Part shown: one piece after another, positions 1 through 11,700 of the stretch
Position numbering within the stretch: position 1 is the stretch's first letter
Layout of the letters: each line of letters opens with the position of its first letter
Origin: Streptomyces cinerochromogenes
GTDB lineage: Bacteria > Actinomycetota > Actinomycetes > Streptomycetales > Streptomycetaceae
Direction of reading: 5' to 3'
Assembly (NCBI RefSeq): GCF_014648635.1
Contig: NZ_BMRM01000007.1
Span: 62,001 to 126,000 of the forward strand
DNA length: 64,000 bases
Made by a program: the position numbers and the translations under genes
Notes under the pieces: model-generated
Told to the model about the DNA's origin: nothing
The model's input: only the letters and a program-made list of their open reading frames with translations
Databases searched by the model: none

Positions 1-2783
1 GCGGTGTCGCCCCCGGCGCCGGACCCGGCACCGGCTTCGGCCCCGGCGCCGGGCACCCCGTGCTCGGCCCGGTGGTACGGCTGGGCGACAGCGACCGGTT
101 CGTGGCCACGGGCCGGCTCTCCACGACGACCGTGCCGTGGCTCCCCGAGCACGAGGTGTTCGGCGCGACGGTCGCACCCGGCACCCTCCCCCTGGAACTG
201 GCCGTGCAGGCCGCGGAGGCCGTGGGCAGCCCGGTGGTGCGGGAACTGACCCTGCACGCCCCGCTGCTCCTCGGCCCCGGCGACGACCTCGAACTCCAGT
301 TGCTGCTCGACGAACCGGACGACTCCGGCGGCCGGCCCCTGCGCCTGTACGCCCGCCCCCACGACGGCACGGACCCGGGCCGCTGGACCCTGCACGCGAG
401 CGGCGCGCTGGCCGACGGCGACCCCACGCCCGAACCGGACCTGCGCGTCTGGCCGCCCGAGGGCGCCGTGCCCGTCGGGGTCGACGGCCTGTACGACGAC
501 TTCGCCGCGCAGGGCGTCCGCTACGGCCCGCTGTTCCGGGGCGTGCGGTCCGCCTGGCGCGACGGCGACGTGCTCTACGCCGACGTCGCCCTCCCGGACG
601 GCGCCGACACCGGAGCCTTCGCGGTGCACCCCGCCCTCTGGGACGCCGCCCAGCACCTGGCCGCGATGGACGGACTGGGCTCCGGCTCGGGCGCGGCGGT
701 GCCGTTCTCCTGGGCGGGAGTCCGGCTGCACGCCGCCGGGGCCACGCGCCTGCGGGTGCGGATCGCCCCGGCCGGCGAGGACACCGTCACCATGCAGATC
801 TCCGACGGCCGGGGCGACCCGGTGGCCGGCGTCGCCCGGCTGACCGCACGGCGCGTGTCCGCCCGCCACATCGGCACCGAGCCCGCCCCCGAGCCGACCG
901 GCCTGTACCGCGTCGGCTGGACCCCGCTCCCCGCCCCCGCGCCCACCGCACGGCCCGCCCTCGCCTGGCTGGGCACGGCCCCTGTACCCGCAGCCCTCAC
1001 CGGCGTCCACCCCGGCGCGGACGCCGACTTCACCCTCGTACCGATCACCGCCGGCGACGGCTCCCCGGACTCCGTGGCCGCCGCGGCGGCGCAGGCCCTC
1101 GCCGCCCTCCAGCCCTGGCTGGCCGACAGCGAGCGGTCCGCGCGCGGACGGCTGGTGCTGGTCACCACGGGAGCCGTCGCCTGCACCCCGGAGGAGGGGC
1201 TGGACGATCCCGCCCAGTCGGCCGTGTGGGGACTGGCCCGTGCCGCGCAGGCGGAGTACCCCGGCCGGGTGATCGTCGCCGACCTGGACGGCAGCGACGC
1301 GGCCTGGGCCGCCCTGCCCGCCGCCCTGGCCACGGACGAGCCGCAACTCGCCCTGCGCGCCGACCGGGTACTCGTGCCCCGGCTGGACCGCGCCCCCGCA
1401 CCGGGCGGCGAGCCCGGGACCGTCCTCGACCCGGACGGCACGGTCCTGATCACCGGCGGTACCGGCGACCTGGGCGCGCTCGTCGCCCGGCACCTCGTCA
1501 CCGCGCACGGCGTGCGCAGCCTCCTGCTGACCAGCCGCCGGGGCCCGGCCGCCGACGGCGCGGCCGAACTCGCCGCCGAACTGCGCGCGCAGGGCGCCGA
1601 CGTGACGGTGGCCGCCTGCGACGCGGCCGACCGCGACGCGCTGGCCGCGCTGCTCGCCGCCGTACCGGCCGACCGGCCGCTGACCGCGGTGGTGCACGCC
1701 GCGGGCGTCCTGGACGACGGCGTGCTCGGCTCCCTCACCCCGCAGCGCCTGGCCGGCGTCATGGCGCCGAAGGCCGTCGCCGCCCGGCACCTGCACGAGC
1801 TGACCCGGGAGCTGCCGCTGGCCGCCTTCGTCCTGTTCTCCTCGGCGTCCGGTGTCCTCGGCTCCGCCGGGCAGGGCGCCTACGCCGCCGCCAACAGCTT
1901 CCTCGACGGCCTCGCCGCGCACCGCGCCGCCGCCGGACTGCCCGCGACGTCCCTCGCGTGGGGCCTGTGGCACCAGGAGCGGGGCGGCATGGCGGGCGGC
2001 CTGACCGACTCCGAGCGCGACCGCATCACCCGCGCCGGTTTCGGCGCGATCGCCCCCGACGCCGGACTGGCCATGTTCGACGCCGCGCTCCGCCGGCCGG
2101 AACCCGTCCTCGTCGCCGCCCGGTTCGACCTGCCGCTGCTCCAGCCGCGCAGCCAGAACCCCGACTTCCCGCCGGTGCTCCGGGGCCTGGTGCGCCCCGC
2201 CCGCACCCCCGCGGCCGCCCCCGGAGCCACCGCCCCCGCGGGCGGGCCGTCGCTCACCGACCGGCTGCTCCCCCTGGACGACGCCGGGCGGGAGAGCCTG
2301 CTGCTCGACCTCGTCCTCACCCAGGCGGCGGCGGTGCTCGGACACAGCTCGCCGCACGCCGTCCCGGCGGACCGGTCCTTCACCGAGTCCGGGCTGGACT
2401 CCCTCGCGGCCGTGGAGATCCGCGGCCGGCTCGACGCCGCCACCGGCGTCCGGCTCCCGGCCACCGTGGTCTTCGACCACCCCACGCCCGCCGCCCTCGC
2501 CGCCCACCTGAAGGAGACCCTCGTCCCCGCCGCGCCCGACCCGGCCGACGCCGCCCTGGCGGACCTCGACCGGCTCCGCGACACCCTCCCGCGGCTGTCC
2601 GGCGACCCCGAGGCGGCCGCGCAGATCCGGCTCAGGCTGAAGGGCCTGCTCGCCGCCTGGGACGAGGCCACCGCCGGCGCCGACGCCGCCGCCGACGGCA
2701 CGCACGACGCGGACGACGCACTCGACGCCGCCGACCTCGGCGAGCTGCTCGACATCATCGACGAAGAACTGGGGAACGCCTGA
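1..2783 (+). CDS. modular type I polyketide synthase, 3' part (DH-KR-ACP-docking)
   Basis: This is the C-terminal part of a PKS subunit whose start lies before the window; codons are read from base 3. The sequence opens at the N-terminus of a dehydratase. The DH has the H-x3-G-x4-P motif (His codon at 150), the YGPLF stretch and the Asp of the [10 protein letters not shown] motif (codon at 642), so it looks active. The KR follows at about 1440-2010 with TGGTGDLG, an LDD motif (B-type) and the YAAAN catalytic Tyr at 1881. The ACP has its LDSL serine at 2400. The end is an acidic helical C-terminal docking segment (LDIIDEEL) that should hand the chain to the next protein. The stop overlaps the next start (ATGA). 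The KS and AT of this module are outside the window, so extender choice cannot be read. Confidence 0.95.
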   Translation, partial: GVAPGAGPGTGFGPGAGHPVLGPVVRLGDSDRFVATGRLSTTTVPWLPEHEVFGATVAPGTLPLELAVQAAEAVGSPVVRELTLHAPLLLGPGDDLELQLLLDEPDDSGGRPLRLYARPHDGTDPGRWTLHASGALADGDPTPEPDLRVWPPEGAVPVGVDGLYDDFAAQGVRYGPLFRGVRSAWRDGDVLYADVALPDGADTGAFAVHPALWDAAQHLAAMDGLGSGSGAAVPFSWAGVRLHAAGATRLRVRIAPAGEDTVTMQISDGRGDPVAGVARLTARRVSARHIGTEPAPEPTGLYRVGWTPLPAPAPTARPALAWLGTAPVPAALTGVHPGADADFTLVPITAGDGSPDSVAAAAAQALAALQPWLADSERSARGRLVLVTTGAVACTPEEGLDDPAQSAVWGLARAAQAEYPGRVIVADLDGSDAAWAALPAALATDEPQLALRADRVLVPRLDRAPAPGGEPGTVLDPDGTVLITGGTGDLGALVARHLVTAHGVRSLLLTSRRGPAADGAAELAAELRAQGADVTVAACDAADRDALAALLAAVPADRPLTAVVHAAGVLDDGVLGSLTPQRLAGVMAPKAVAARHLHELTRELPLAAFVLFSSASGVLGSAGQGAYAAANSFLDGLAAHRAAAGLPATSLAWGLWHQERGGMAGGLTDSERDRITRAGFGAIAPDAGLAMFDAALRRPEPVLVAARFDLPLLQPRSQNPDFPPVLRGLVRPARTPAAAPGATAPAGGPSLTDRLLPLDDAGRESLLLDLVLTQAAAVLGHSSPHAVPADRSFTESGLDSLAAVEIRGRLDAATGVRLPATVVFDHPTPAALAAHLKETLVPAAPDPADAALADLDRLRDTLPRLSGDPEAAAQIRLRLKGLLAAWDEATAGADAAADGTHDADDALDAADLGELLDIIDEELGNA

Positions 2784-5700
2784 TGACGGGCACCGACCGG
2801 ACACCGTACGACGACAAGGTCCTCGACTCCCTCAAGCGGCTGACCGCGGAGCTGCGCCAGACCCGCAAGCGGCTGCGGGAAGCGGAGGACGCCGCCCGCG
2901 AACCCGTCGCCATCGTCGGCATGGCCTGCCGCTACCCCGGCGGCGTCCGCACGCCCGAGGACCTCTGGCAGCTCGTCGCCGAGGGCCGGGACGCCGTCTC
3001 CGCCTTCCCCACCGACCGCGACTGGGACCTCGGCGCCCTGCACGGCCCACAGGCCGGCGACGCCGGCACCAGCCACGCGCACGCGGGCGGATTCCTGTAC
3101 GACGTCGCCGACTTCGACCCGGCGCCCTTCGGCATCAGCCCGCGCGAGGCGACGGCGATGGACCCCCAGCAGCGCCTGCTGCTGGAGACCGCCTGGGAGG
3201 CCTTCGAGCACGCGGGCATCGACCCGGCCACCCTGCGGGGCAGCCGGACCGGCGTCTACGCCGGGATCATGTACCACGACTACGCCTCCCGGCTGAAGGA
3301 ACTGCCCGAGGAGGTCATGGGCTACCTCGGCACCGGCACCTCCGGCAGCATCGCCTCCGGCCGCATCGCCTACACCTTCGGCCTGGAGGGGCCGGCCGTC
3401 ACCATCGACACCGCCTGCTCCTCCTCCCTGGTCGCCCTGCACCTCGCCGTCACCGCGCTGCGCAAGGGCGAGTGCTCCCTCGCCATGGCGGGAGGCGCCA
3501 CCGTGATGGCGTCCCCGCTGCCCTTCGTGGACTTCAGCCGCCAGGAGGGCCTCGCCTCGGACGGCCGGTGCAAGTCCTTCGCCGCCGCCGCCGACGGCAC
3601 GGGCTGGGCGGAGGGAGCCGGCATGCTCCTGCTGGAGCGGCTCTCCGACGCCCGCCGCAACGGCCACCGCGTCCTCGCCGTGGTCCGCGGCTCCGCCGTC
3701 AACCAGGACGGCGCGAGCAACGGCCTGACCGCCCCCAACGGGCCCGCGCAGCGGCGGGTCATCCGGCAGGCCCTCGCCGACGCCGGCCTCGGCCCCGCCG
3801 ACGTCGACGCCGTGGAGGCGCACGGCACCGGCACCACGCTCGGCGACCCCATCGAGGCCCAGGCCCTGCTCGCCGCCTACGGACAGGGCCGCGCCCCGGA
3901 ACACCCCCTGCTGCTGGGCTCCCTCAAGTCGAACATCGGCCACACCCAGGCCGCCGCGGGGGTCGGCGGCGTCATCAAGATGGTCCTCGCCCTGCGCGAG
4001 CAGCTGCTGCCCAGGACCCTCCACGTCGACGAGCCCACCCCGCACGTCGACTGGTCCTCCGGCACGGTGGAACTCCTCACCGAGCCCCGCCCGTGGCCCC
4101 GCGCCGGGACACCGCGGCGCGCCGGCGTCTCGTCCTTCGGTTTCTCCGGCACCAACGCCCACGTCGTCATCGAGGAACCGCCGTCGGAGGCACCGCCGTC
4201 CGGGGAACCGTCGTCCGGGGAACCGCCGTCCGAGGAGTCCCGGCCCGCGGCCGGCACAGTGCCGCCGAGGCCCGCCCTGTGGGCCCTGACCGCCACCTCC
4301 GAACAGGCCCTGCGCGCCCAGGCCGCCCGCCTCTCCGCGCACCTGCGCCGCCACCCGGACCCCGGCCCCCTCGACGTCGGCTACTCCCTGCTCACCACCC
4401 GCACCCCGCTGGAGCACCGCGCGGTCCTGACCGGCGACGACCGCGAGGAACTGCTCCGCGCCGTCGAGGAGTTCGCGGCCGGCCGGCCCGCGCCCGGACT
4501 GCTGCACGGGCGCGCCGCCCCCGGCGGACTCGCGATGATGTTCACCGGCGGCGGCAGCCAGCGGCCGGGCATGGGACGCGACCTGTACGCCGCGTTCCCC
4601 GCCTTCGCCGACGCGTTCGACGCCGCCTGCGCGGAACTGGACCGGCACCTGCCCGCCCCGCTGCGCCCCGCCGTCTTCGCCGAGCCGGGCCCGGACGGCG
4701 ACACCCTCCTGGCCGGCCAGGCCTACGCCCAGCCCGCCCTGTTCGCCGTAGAGGTGGCCCTGTTCCGGCTGTTCGGCTCCTGGGGCGTCGAACCCGACCA
4801 CGTCCTCGGCCACTCGGGCGGCGAACTGGCCGCGGCCCACGTCGCCGGCGTGCTCTCCCTCGCCGACGCGGCGGCCCTGGTCGCCGCGCGGGGCCGGCTC
4901 ACCCAGGAACTCCCCGTGGGCGGCGCCATGGTGGCGGTCGCCGCCGCCGAGGAGGAGGTCCGCCCCCTGCTCACCGACGGCGCCGAGATCGCGGCCGTCA
5001 ACAGCCCCGGCGCGGTGGTCCTCACCGGCGACGAGGAGCCCGTCACCGCGCTCGCCGGCCACTTCGCCCGGCAGGGCCGCAAGACCCGCCGGCTGAACGT
5101 CAGCTACGCCTCGCACTCCGCCCGCGTCACCCCCATGCTGGCAGAACTCCGGCAGGTCGCCGCCGGCCTCGACTTCCGGCCGCCCCGCATCGGCTTCGTC
5201 TCCACCGTCACCGGAGCACCCGCGGACGCCGACGAGCTGTGCACCCCCGAGTACTGGGTGCGCAACGCCCGCCGGCCCGTCCGGTTCGCCGACGCCGTAC
5301 GCCACCTCGAAGCCGCCGGGGTGCGGACCTTCCTCGAACTCGGGCCCGACGCCTCCCTCACGCCCATGGCCGAGGCCTGCCTGACCGCCGCCTCCGCGGC
5401 CGTGCCGGCACAGCGCGCCGGCCGCCCGGAGGCCGCCACGGTGACCACCGCCGCCGGCCACCTCCACACGCGCGGCGCCGGCGTCGACTGGGAGGCGTTC
5501 TTCCAGGGCACGCACGCGCGCCGGGTGGAGCTGCCGACGTACGCCTTCCAGCGCAGGCGCCACTGGCTCGAGGCACCGGCCCGCGACCGGGTCGACGTCT
5601 CCGCGGCCGGTCTCGGCTTCCCCGACCACCCGCTGCTCGGCGCGAGCGTGCTCGTGGCCGACTCCGAGGAGTACCTCTTCACCGGCCGGCTGACGCCCGC

Positions 5701-8700
5701 CGCCCAGCCCTGGCTCGCCGACCACGCCGTGGGCGGCTCCGTGCTGCTGCCGGGCACCGCGTTCCTGGAGCTGGCGCTGCGCGCGGGCCTGCACGCGGAC
5801 TGCGACCACGTCGAGGAACTCACCCTCACCGCCCCCCTGGTGATACCGGCCGACCGGGCCGTGCTGCTGCAGATCCGGGTCGGCACGCCCGGCGAGGACG
5901 GCCGGCGGGCGGTCGAGGTGTACGCGCGCGACGAGGACGCCCTGACCGGGCAGCCCTGGGTCCGGCACGCCACCGGTGTGCTGTCCGGCGCGGCCCCGCA
6001 CCCGCCCCGGACCGACGGCCACCCGGCGCCCTGGCCGCCCGCCGGCGCGACCGCCCTGGACCTGGACGGGCTCTACGACCGCCTGGCCGCCGAAGGCCTC
6101 CACTACGGCCCCGCCTTCCAGGGCCTGCGTGCGGCCTGGCAGCGCGGCGGGGAACTGTTCGCCGAGGTCGCCCTGGACGGCGAACAGCACGACGGCGCCC
6201 GCGCGTTCGGCCTGCACCCCGCCCTGCTCGACGCGGCCCTGCACGCCCTCGGCCTCGGCACGCTCCCGGGCGCCCCCGACACCGCCTCCCTCCCGTTCTC
6301 CTGGCACGGCGTGTCCCTCTTCGCCGCCGGTGCCGTCGCCGCCCGCGTACGGCTCGCCCCGGACGGACCCGGCACGGTCACCGTCGAGGTGGCCGACCAG
6401 AGCGGGCGGCCGGTCCTCACCGCCGGGTCGCTGACGCTGCGCCCGGCCGGGAGGCTCACCGAGGGCGCGGGCCCCCGCGAACCGCTGCTCCACCTCACCT
6501 GGGCCCCGCCGCGGACACCGGTCGTACCGGCGTCGTACGGCGGGACCGCACCGCTCGCCGAGGCGCTCGGCTCGGCCGCCGCGCCCCCCGACGTGCTGCT
6601 CCTGCCGCTCCTCGACACCCCGCCCGCCGACCGGCCGGACCGCGCGGCGGCGGACCGCGCTGCCCACACCCTGGAGCAGCTGCGGGCCTGGCTCGCCGAC
6701 GACCGGTTCGCTGGCACCCGCCTGGCCGTCGTCACCAGCGGGGCCGTGGCCGCCGGACCCGAGGAGGACGTCACCGACCTGCCGGGCGCCGCCGCCCTCG
6801 GCCTGCTGCGGTCGGCCCAGTCGGAGCATCCGGGACGGATCGTCCTGGTGGACACCGACGCCCCCGGGGAACTGTCCCGGGACCTGCCCGCGGCACTCGG
6901 CTCGGACGAGCCGGCCGTCGCCCTGCGAGCCGGCCGCCTCCTCGTCCCCCGCCTCACACCCACCGACACCCGGCCCGCCCGCCCGTCCGACGCGTCCTCG
7001 GCCGACACCCCGGCCGCTCAGTCGTCCGACGCGGTCCCGGCCGGCACCTCGGCCGCTCAGTCGTCCGACGCGTCCCGGGTCGATACCTCGGCCGTCCGGT
7101 CGTCCGACGCGTCCTCGGCCGGCATCTCGGCCGCTCAGTCGTCCAGTGCTGCCCTGGCCGGCACCCGGCCCGCCCGCCCGTCCGATGCGACCCCGGCCGG
7201 CACCCCGGCCGTCCAGTCGTCCGACGCGTCCCGGGTCGATACCTCGGCCGTCCAGTCGTCCGACGCGTCCTCGGCCGGCACCTCGGTCGTCCAGTCGTCC
7301 GACGCGTCCCCGACCGGCACCCCGGCCGCTCAGTCGTCCGACGCGTCCCCGACCGGCACCCCGGCCGCTCAGTCGTCCGACGCGGTCCCGGCCGGCACCT
7401 CGGCCGCTCAGTCGTCCAGCGCGGCCCTGGCCGGCACCCGGCCCGCCCGCCCGTCCGACGCGTCCCCGGCCGACACCCCGGCCGTCCAGTCGTCCGACGC
7501 GATCCCGACCGCCACCCCTCCCGTCCGGTCGTCCGACCCCGTGGCCGCCGGCACCCCGTCCGGCCCGCCCCCGGTGCTCGACCCGGACGGTACCGTCCTG
7601 ATCACCGGGGGAACCGGGGCGCTCGGCGGACTGCTGGCCCGGCATCTCGTCGCCCGGTACGGCGTGCGCCACCTGCTGCTGACCAGCCGCAGCGGCCCGG
7701 CCGCCGAGGGCGCGGACGAACTCGCCGCCGGACTGCGCGCCCTGGGCGCCGAGGTCACCGTCGCCGCGTGCGACGCCGCCGACCGGGAGTCCCTGGCCGG
7801 CCTCCTGGCCGCGCTGCCGCCGGAGCGTCCGCTGACCGCCGTCGTCCACGCGGCCGGCGTCCTCGACGACGGCACCGTGGAGGCGCTGACCCCGGACCGG
7901 GTGCGCCGCGTCATGGCCCCGAAGGCCGACGCCGCCTGGCACCTGCACGAGCTGACCCGGGACATGGACCTGTCCGCCTTCGTGCTGTTCTCCTCGGCGG
8001 CCGGTCTGCTCGGCGCCCCCGGCCAGGCCAACTACGCCGCCGCCAACGGCTTCCTCGACGCCCTCGCCGTACACCGCCGCCGGCGCGGACTGCCCGCCCT
8101 GTCCCTGGCCTGGGGCCTGTGGGAGGGCACCACGGGCATGGTCGGCACAGTCGACGCCCCGACGCGCCGCCGCCTGGCGGGGCTCGGCATGCGGCCGATC
8201 CCCGAGGCCGACGGGCTGGCCCTGTTCGACACCGCCCTCGCCGGGGATGAGCCACTGGTGGCGCCGCTCCACCTGGACCCGCGCCGGCTCGACGCCGCCA
8301 CCGCGCCGGCGCTGCTGCGCGCCCTGGCGCGGCCCGCACGGCAGCGGCGCACGGCGTCCCCCGCCGAGCCGGGCGGCACCGGCCCCGCCGAACGCCTCTC
8401 CGCCCTGCCCGAGGCCGAGCAGCTGCGCGAGCTGACCGAGCTGGTGCGGGCCGAGGCCGCGGCGATCCTCGGGTACGAGAACGCACGGGACGTCCCCGAC
8501 GACCGCACCTTCGCGGAAGTCGGCTTCGACTCGCTCGCCGCGATCGAACTGCGCAACCGGCTCGGCGCGCACACCGGCCTGCGGCTGCCGACGACCATGG
8601 TCTTCGACCACCCGACCCCCGGCGACCTCGCCGCACGCCTGCGCGTGCTGCTGTCCGGCACCGCGGCGGCGGCCGCCGCGCCGGTCCGCGGCTCCGCGGC

Positions 8701-11700
8701 CCCCGCCGACGAGCCGATCGCCATCATCGGCATGGCCTGCCGCTACCCCGGTGGCGTGACCTCCCCCGAGGAGCTGTGGGACCTCGTCGTGTCGGGCCGC
8801 GACGCCATCGCGGAGATGCCCCGCGACCGGGGCTGGGACATCGACGGCCGCTACGACCCCGACCCCGAACCCGGCCGGCGCGGCACCATCGCCACCCGCC
8901 ACGGCGGATTCCTCGACGGCGCCGCCGACTTCGACCCCGGCTTCTTCGGCATCAGCCCGCGCGAGGCCCTCGCCATGGACCCGCAGCAGCGGCTGCTGCT
9001 GGAGGTGTCGTGGGAGGCGTTCGAACGGGCGGGCATCGACCCGCTGTCGGCGCGCGGCAGCGACACGGGCGTCTTCGCGGGCGTGATGTACCACGACTAC
9101 GGCTCCTGGGCCGTGGACGGCGCCCCCGAGGACGTGGAGGGCTACCTCGGCTCGGGCACCGCGGGCAGCGTCGCCTCCGGCCGCGTCGCCTACGCGCTCG
9201 GCCTCGAAGGCCCCGCCGTGACCGTGGACACCGCCTGCTCGTCGTCGCTGGTGGCGCTGCACCTCGCCGCCCAGGCGCTCCGCTCCGGCGAGTGCTCCCT
9301 CGCCCTGGCCGGAGGCGCCACCGTCATGGCGACCCCGGGGCCGTTCATCGAGTTCAGCCGTCAGCGGGGCCTCGCCCCCGACGGCCGGTGCAAGTCGTTC
9401 GCCGCCGGCGCGGACGGCACCGGCTGGGGCGAGGGCGTCGCGGTCCTCCTCGTCGAACGGCTCTCGGACGCCCGCCGCAACGGTCACCGCGTCCTCGCGG
9501 TGGTGCGCGGCACCGCGGTCAACCAGGACGGTGCCAGCAACGGGCTGACCGCGCCCAGCGGGCCGGCGCAGCAGCGCGTCATCCGGCAGGCGCTGGCCGC
9601 CGCCGGACTGACCGCCCGCCAGGTCGACGCCGTCGAGGCGCACGGCACCGGCACGGTGCTGGGCGACCCCATCGAGGCCCAGGCCCTGCTGGCGACCTAC
9701 GGCAGCGAACACGACCCGGACCGGCCCCTGTGGCTCGGCTCCCTCAAGTCGAACATCGGGCACGCGCAGGCCGCGGCGGGCGTCGGCGGCGTGATCAAGA
9801 TGGTGCAGGCGATGCGCCACGGGACGCTCCCGCGGACCCTGCACGTCGATCGCCCCACCCCCCACGTCGACTGGTCGGCCGGCGGGGTACGGCTCCTGAC
9901 CGACGCCGTCGACTGGCCCGCCACCGGAGAGCCGCGCCGGGCCGGCGTCTCCTCCTTCGGGATCAGCGGCACCAACGCCCACGCCGTCATCGAACAGGCC
10001 CCCGACGACCTGGCCGCACCCGCCCCGGACCCGGCGCCCGCCGGCCCCGCCCGGGAGCCGCGGGACGACGGCGCGCCCTGGCTGCTGTCGGCCTCGACCC
10101 CGGCGGCCCTGCGCGACCAGGCACGGCGCCTGCTGGAGCATCTGCGCGCCCGGCCGGACACCCCCGCCGCCGACCTCGCCTTCAGCCTCGCCACCACCCG
10201 CTCCGCGCTCCGCCACCGCGCGGCCGTCGTCGCCGTCGGACCGCAGGAGCGGACGGCCGCCCTGGAGCGGCTCGCCGGCACCGGGACGCCCGGGACCGGC
10301 GCCCTGACCGGACGCACCGCCGACGGCACCGTGGCCTTCCTCTTCAGCGGCCAGGGCAGCCAGCGGCCCGGCATGGGACGCGAACTGGCCGCGGCCGACC
10401 CGGTCTTCGCCAAGGCCCTGGACGAGGTCTGCGGATACGTCGACCCGCTCCTGGAACGGCCCCTGCGCGAGGTGCTGTTCGCCGAGCCGGGCACCGCCGA
10501 CGCCGCTCTGCTGGACCGCACCGACTACACCCAGCCGGCCCTGTTCGCCGTGGAGACGGCGCTGGCGCACCGGCTGCGGTCGTGGGGCGTACGGCCCGAC
10601 GTGCTGGCCGGCCACTCCCTCGGCGAGCTGGTCGCCGCCCACGTCGCGGGAGTCCTGAGCCTGGAGGACGCGGCCACGCTGGTGGCGGCGCGCGGCCGGC
10701 TGATGCAGGCGCTGCCGGTCCACGGCGCGATGGCGGCCGTCCAGGCGCCCGAGGAGGAGGTCGCGGCGCTCCTGACGGACGGGGTCGCGCTCGCCGCCGT
10801 CAACGGGCCGGCCTCCGTGGTCGTGTCCGGCGACGCGGACGCGGTGGACGCGCTGACCGCCCGGCTCACGGAGGCCGGCCGCCGGACCCGGCGGCTGCGC
10901 GTCAGCCACGCCTTCCACTCCGCGCACATGGACGGCATGCTCGACGAGTTCCGGCGGATCGCGCGGGGCGTCACCTTCCGGGAACCCTCGCTGCCCGTGG
11001 TCTCCGCGACCACCGGCCGGCCCGCCTCCGCCGCCGAACTGTGCTCGCCCGAGTACTGGGTGCGCCAGCTGCGGGAGCCGGTGCGGTTCCGGGACGCCGT
11101 GACCCGGCTGGAGGCCGACGGCGCGGCCGTCCTCGTGGAGGTCGGGCCCGGGACCGCGCTCACCGCGGCGGCCCGCGACTGCCTCGCCGACCGCGAACAC
11201 GCCGTGGTGCCCCTGCTCCGGCCCGGCCTCCCGGAACCCCGGGCCCTGACCACCGCCCTCGCCGAAGCGCACGTCCACGGCGTGGACGTGGACTGGACGG
11301 AGTACTTCGAGGGCGCCGGGGCCCGCCGGGTCGACCTGCCGACCTACCCCTTCCAGCGCCGCCGGTACTGGCTCGCGGCCACCCCCCGGCGGGCGGACCG
11401 GGAGCATCCCGTGCTGGGCCCCGCCGTCGCCGCCCCCGGCATCGAGGGCTCCGTCCTCACCGGCGAACTCGATGCGCGGACCCGGCCCTGGCTGGCCGAG
11501 CACCGCGTCGCCGGTACGGCGGTCCTGCCCGGCGCGGCCCTCGCGGAACTGGCCCTGCGCGCCGGTGCCGAGCTGGGCTGCCCGACGGTCGAGGACCTCG
11601 TCCTGGAAGCCCCGCTCACCGTCCCCGACGACACACCCCTCCCGCTGAGCCTGTCCGTACGGGAACCGGACGCCGCCGGCCGCCGGTCCTTCACCGTCCA

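Noticed and set aside
6986..7570. CRISPR-like array or RGG-type protein on the minus strand.
   Set aside because: The 39-bp units have no unique spacers and keep the PKS frame; the Arg/Gly-rich reverse frame is only the complement of Ser/Asp/Ala codons.
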